Shown: positions 60,884 to 64,000 of the stretch, piece by piece
Layout: each line of letters begins with the position of its first letter
How positions within the stretch are numbered: the stretch's first letter is position 1
NCBI GenBank assembly: GCA_916700875.1
Contig: CAKAKS010000062.1
Span: forward strand, 12,857,960-12,921,959
Reading direction: 5' to 3'
DNA: 64,000 nt
Source: Sebastes aleutianus
Lineage: Eukaryota > Chordata > Actinopteri > Perciformes > Sebastidae
Translations under genes and position numbers: made by a program
The notes under the pieces: generated by a model
Database searches by the model: none
The model's input: only the letters and a program-made list of their open reading frames with translations
What the model was told of the DNA's origin: nothing

Positions 60884-61514
60884 CACACAGCGTTTGTCAG
60901 TAGCACATTACATAGCAATGTTATAGTAATGTGATTCCTTTTTTCAATCATTTTCAGTAGTTGATATCTGTTGGTTTCAGTTTGTCTCTCTGCGTTCAGT
61001 GGACTGGACTGGGACGTGTTGGTTGGAGGTGTGATAGGCCATTTAGCCTCTACAAAATCTGAGAAATGTGATTTCAAGTAACTCCAAAGTTGTCCCTTTT
61101 AGCTCCAGATGTGAGGACAGGGCTTCTGAAGTGCCGCTTGGGCATACATGCAAACCTTGACACCTTAAAAACAGGGGAGATTCCTAAACCAAAGTGGGGA
61201 GGGGGGGGGTCTGGGTCCTCCCCAGAAAGATTTGAGTTTCAGAGACTTTGTTTCCTGCATTCTGGTGACTTGAAAAGAATGAAAATAACAAAATAATAAG
61301 TACACTGCAACAGTATTTTTGTGTTAAACTTTTAATTTTACCTTTAATTCTCAGGAAAGAAAACGGACTAATTCGTCCCTCTGGCGTAAACGTGGAGTGT
61401 GAATCTCTAGCATGAATTCATATTCATCAGTTTTTATTCATTTTTTGCCCCTTGCTTGAATATTTCTTTCAGCTAGCTCTCTCCATTTCTTTCTCTGTCT
61501 CTCACTCACTGAAG

Positions 61515-62720
61515 ACCCTTTCAGACACAATGCGACAACGGCACGACTGCGCTCTGAAACCCGTTATTTCTAACGGCTTGCGCCGCGCCACGACAGCTTT
61601 TAACTACATCGAGCAAAGCCCAACTTTGGGCGCTGTGATGTGCGCTGAACCCAGCGGCGAGCGCAGCTCAAACATGAGCTCAAACATGAGCTCAAACTGC
61701 GCAGTGTCGCAAGCATAGACTGCTCTCTTCCACCCGGAAACGACATTAGGAGTAGCTCTATTGGCGTTCGGGTGGAAACTGTAGGGCTTATACACGCTGT
61801 AGAGTGCTGGAAACAGGTTACAATAACGAAAGGAAACAAAGTGTGAACATTTGCCATAAATCGGGACAAATATGGGAGAATTGTGACCCCGGGGGGAAAT
61901 GCGCTTGGAGTCACTGTGGCTAACAGTAAGCTTGCTATTGCTAGTCAGAAAATACCTTAAAACCGTAAGCTAGCTTGTTAAACCACAATGTCTTGTTTTC
62001 TTTTCATTCACATTTTAAACCTGCTATTATTGTTTTTTCCCCACTTAGGGGCAGTGGAAATAAGTTGTGAACACGACATTGACATATTATTAACTTTTAA
62101 GTTGATTTGGAGTCGTGTTTTTGTCCACCTGGTGAATGTGAGTCCAATATTCTCTCTCTTTTAGCTCAGTTTTTGGTCTCTACCAACCCCTGAGGGAATT
62201 ATCTGGCTCTTTGGCTGTTAAATGCTCCACTACGTTCACCAGCTAGTCTCTGACTCTTTCTGTCAGCTATTTGGTGTTGAGCAGGTAGTGTACAGTGGGT
62301 TTTCAGCTTTTTCTCCGAAAATGACGCTTTAAGAGCAATGAGAGTGAACGAAAACAGTAAAGTTGTGGGCCGGTGGTGGACTTGTTTGATCGTGCCAACA
62401 CAGCCTCCCTCTTTCATTCCTTCAACCACCTTCTTGAAAAGGATGGCGTTGCGATATTTGTGAATATCCCAAAACCTGTTGATATCCAAGTCTTTCATAA
62501 TGTTTAATAGTAGGTGTGTTTCTCCTTCCGACCAGAAATGTGGGCTTTTCTTTTGGTCATGCATCTCCGTAAACCCTAGGCTGGTTGTTTTGTGTACAAC
62601 ACACACCAATTCCTGAGGGAAATATCTGTGTCTTTAGCTGCTAAATGCTGCACTATGTTCACCAGCTAGTTTCTGACTCTTTCTGTCTCCTGGTCGGTGC
62701 TGAGCAGGTAGTGTACATAG
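61515..62720. mobile_element. Dispersed DNA element region with MYB/SANT-like frame
   Basis: A GC-rich left block (TGCGACAACGGCACGACTGC) with a 12-bp AGCTCAAACATG tandem repeat is followed by two direct copies of a CCTGAGGGAA...TTCACCAGCTAG block at about 62190-62300 and 62610-62720. The MYB-like frame lies between them. The superfamily is not proven; PIF/Harbinger elements carry such DNA-binding partners. Confidence 0.5.
62199..62609 (-). pseudogene. MYB/SANT-like DNA-binding domain frame in a transposon
   Basis: The minus-strand frame contains SPHFWSEGETHLLLNIMKDL followed by KYRNAILFKKVVEGMKEGG. This matches the MYB/SANT-like pattern (W-[ST]-x2-E-T-x-x-L-L-x-[IL] ... YRN-x4-K-x-[IV]-A-x2-M) found in transposon-encoded DNA-binding proteins and their domesticated relatives. 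The usual second-helix WxQCRxK block is degraded to TIKQVHHRP. Beyond it the frame runs into the repeat sequence that flanks the domain, so this is a relic. Confidence 0.5.
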
Positions 62721-63384
62721 GGTTTTCAGTTGCGTGCTGCTCTTATAGCATCATTTCCAGATGCAGCACGCATAACATACAGTGCACCATAACAGTAAAG
62801 TTTTGGGCTGGACAGCATAATGGGCTTAAACTCACTGTAAACCTGAGGGGAGATGCAGATTCATGTGATGATTCTCTACAGGTTCATTACTATAAGCAAC
62901 ATCTTTGACATTGTCACATTGTTTTCACATTGATATCTGATAGGACATTTGGAGATTTCTGTAACAATTGCATTTTTCTGCGGCTGGATAGTGAGCACTT
63001 CTGTTCTGGAAACTGCTCGGAAACCCCCTTATTCTAAATCCAGCTAGGAAAGCCATCCATCCTCTGAATGCTCTAGGTCTCTAGTTTGTGGTTGTAAAGT
63101 TTCATGAGGCTGTGATTATCTTAGAGGTCACCACAGGTCAATTTATACAGTGAGGTCAAGTTTAAAAAAATGGTCTCACTACAATGGAATGGCTACTATG
63201 GGGACTGACATCATCACATATGAATACAGTTGGGCTCATTGGATCCACAAGAGTCTCAGCTTTTCAGTCATTTATGCCAATTTATGCAATTCCAAGACTG
63301 TTTAGGGACCCCAGTATGCAGAAATATTTAAATACACCATTTTAGAATAGGTGAAAATAACACATTTATACTGCATGCAAACAA
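62721..63384. other. Non-coding interval
   Basis: No gene or recognisable repeat. Confidence 0.45.
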
Positions 63385-63610
63385 CTGCATGTGATTGTCA
63401 TAAAGTGGGCATGTCTATAAAGGGGAGACTCGTGGGTACCCATAGAACCCATTTCCAGTCACATATCTTGAGGTCAGAGTTCAAGGGACCCCTTTGAATA
63501 TCTCTACGCCAGTTTTTCCTCGCCAAAGTTTGACACATTTTCATAGCGTTGTTTAACGTTTTTACCGACAGTGGTTGGCACCAATGGATTTCTTTATGTT
63601 TTCTAGTTTT
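63385..63610 (-). repeat. Family C fragment
   Basis: Shares CATGTGATTGTCATAAAGTG and GGGTACCCATAGAACCCATT with 40270-40350. Confidence 0.75.
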
Positions 63611-63629
63611 ATATGATATTATTGCATGC

Positions 63630-63890
63630 ATAGTCTTTTCAAAATAAACTTCCGCCTTCACAGGTAACAACTTGGTTAGGTTTAGGCAACAGAAGTACTT
63701 AGTTAGGTTTAGGAAAAAATGGTTTGAAATAACTTACGGAAGAGGCGTAACTTAAGTATGGAAGTTACGTGACAAATGAGTCAACGTTGCCTTCTTGGTT
63801 CACACAGGACACGAACACCGGTCTCCTGGGTGAAAGTCTGGTGTCTTTTGACCCACCCACCACCCCGCCTCCCTATGCGGCGTTTGGCGA
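63630..63890 (+). repeat. Dispersed repeat family B copy
   Basis: Contains AACTTGGTTAGGTTTAGG and CACGAACACCGGTCTCCTGG, shared with 1-500, 740-840 and 35645-35945. Confidence 0.75.
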
Positions 63891-64000
63891 TCTTTATAAT
63901 TCCTGGTTCAGAATTACGTGGATTACATACAAATTGACTTCATGGATATATATGAATTACAGTGCATTACTTTTCAAAGGTATAGCTACGAACGGTGTGT

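Noticed and set aside
1..64000. tRNA, rRNA, CRISPR arrays, prokaryotic operons
   Set aside because: None seen; all features fit vertebrate nuclear DNA.

Overview
The window reads as vertebrate nuclear DNA, most probably from a percomorph teleost. It has spliced genes with GT-AG introns, long AT-rich non-coding stretches, many CA/TG microsatellites, and several dispersed repeat families of the type that crowds teleost introns. It has no operons, Shine-Dalgarno sites or CRISPR arrays. Almost all short open frames are noise or lie inside repeats.

Two neighbouring protein genes can be supported, both on the minus strand. (1) A MISP/AKAP2-family gene occupies about 9.5-15.2 kb. It has one very large coding exon (12736-15199), an 86-nt exon (10276-10361) and a terminal exon (9696-9797). 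The three join in frame to a predicted protein of about 883 aa. (2) A paralemmin gene occupies about 19.7-29.7 kb. Its terminal exon (19709-20592) ends in a prenylation (CaaX) box. It also has a 25-nt micro-exon (21944-21968), a 139-nt exon (23616-23754), an 81-nt coiled-coil exon (28320-28400) and a start-codon exon (29637-29688). In vertebrates each paralemmin is followed by a MISP/AKAP2-family gene (PALM-MISP, PALM2-AKAP2, PALM3-MISP3), and this pair keeps that arrangement. The N-terminus and the cysteine-rich tail look closest to paralemmin-3, so the pair is probably palm3-misp3; the family calls are much firmer than the paralog call. The paralemmin coiled-coil exon carries an in-frame TAG, and at least one exon between it and the next is not found.

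Layout: 1-9.5 kb, dispersed repeats, a hAT-like element and one unrecognised frameshifted reading frame; 9.5-15.2 kb, MISP-family gene; 15.3-19.7 kb, intergenic, with an 830-bp inverted-repeat element; 19.7-29.7 kb, paralemmin gene with a fold-back element and other repeats in its introns; 30-64 kb, no gene established. That last part holds seven dispersed families, a THAP-exon-bearing transposon nested in another repeat, fragments of a RecQ-like helicase carried by a repeat, a MYB/SANT-like transposon frame, microsatellites, and a possible upstream exon or promoter for an unseen plus-strand gene near 59 kb.

Both gene products are expected at the membrane/cytoskeleton boundary: paralemmins are lipid-anchored to the inner plasma membrane, and MISP/AKAP2 proteins are actin-associated scaffolds.
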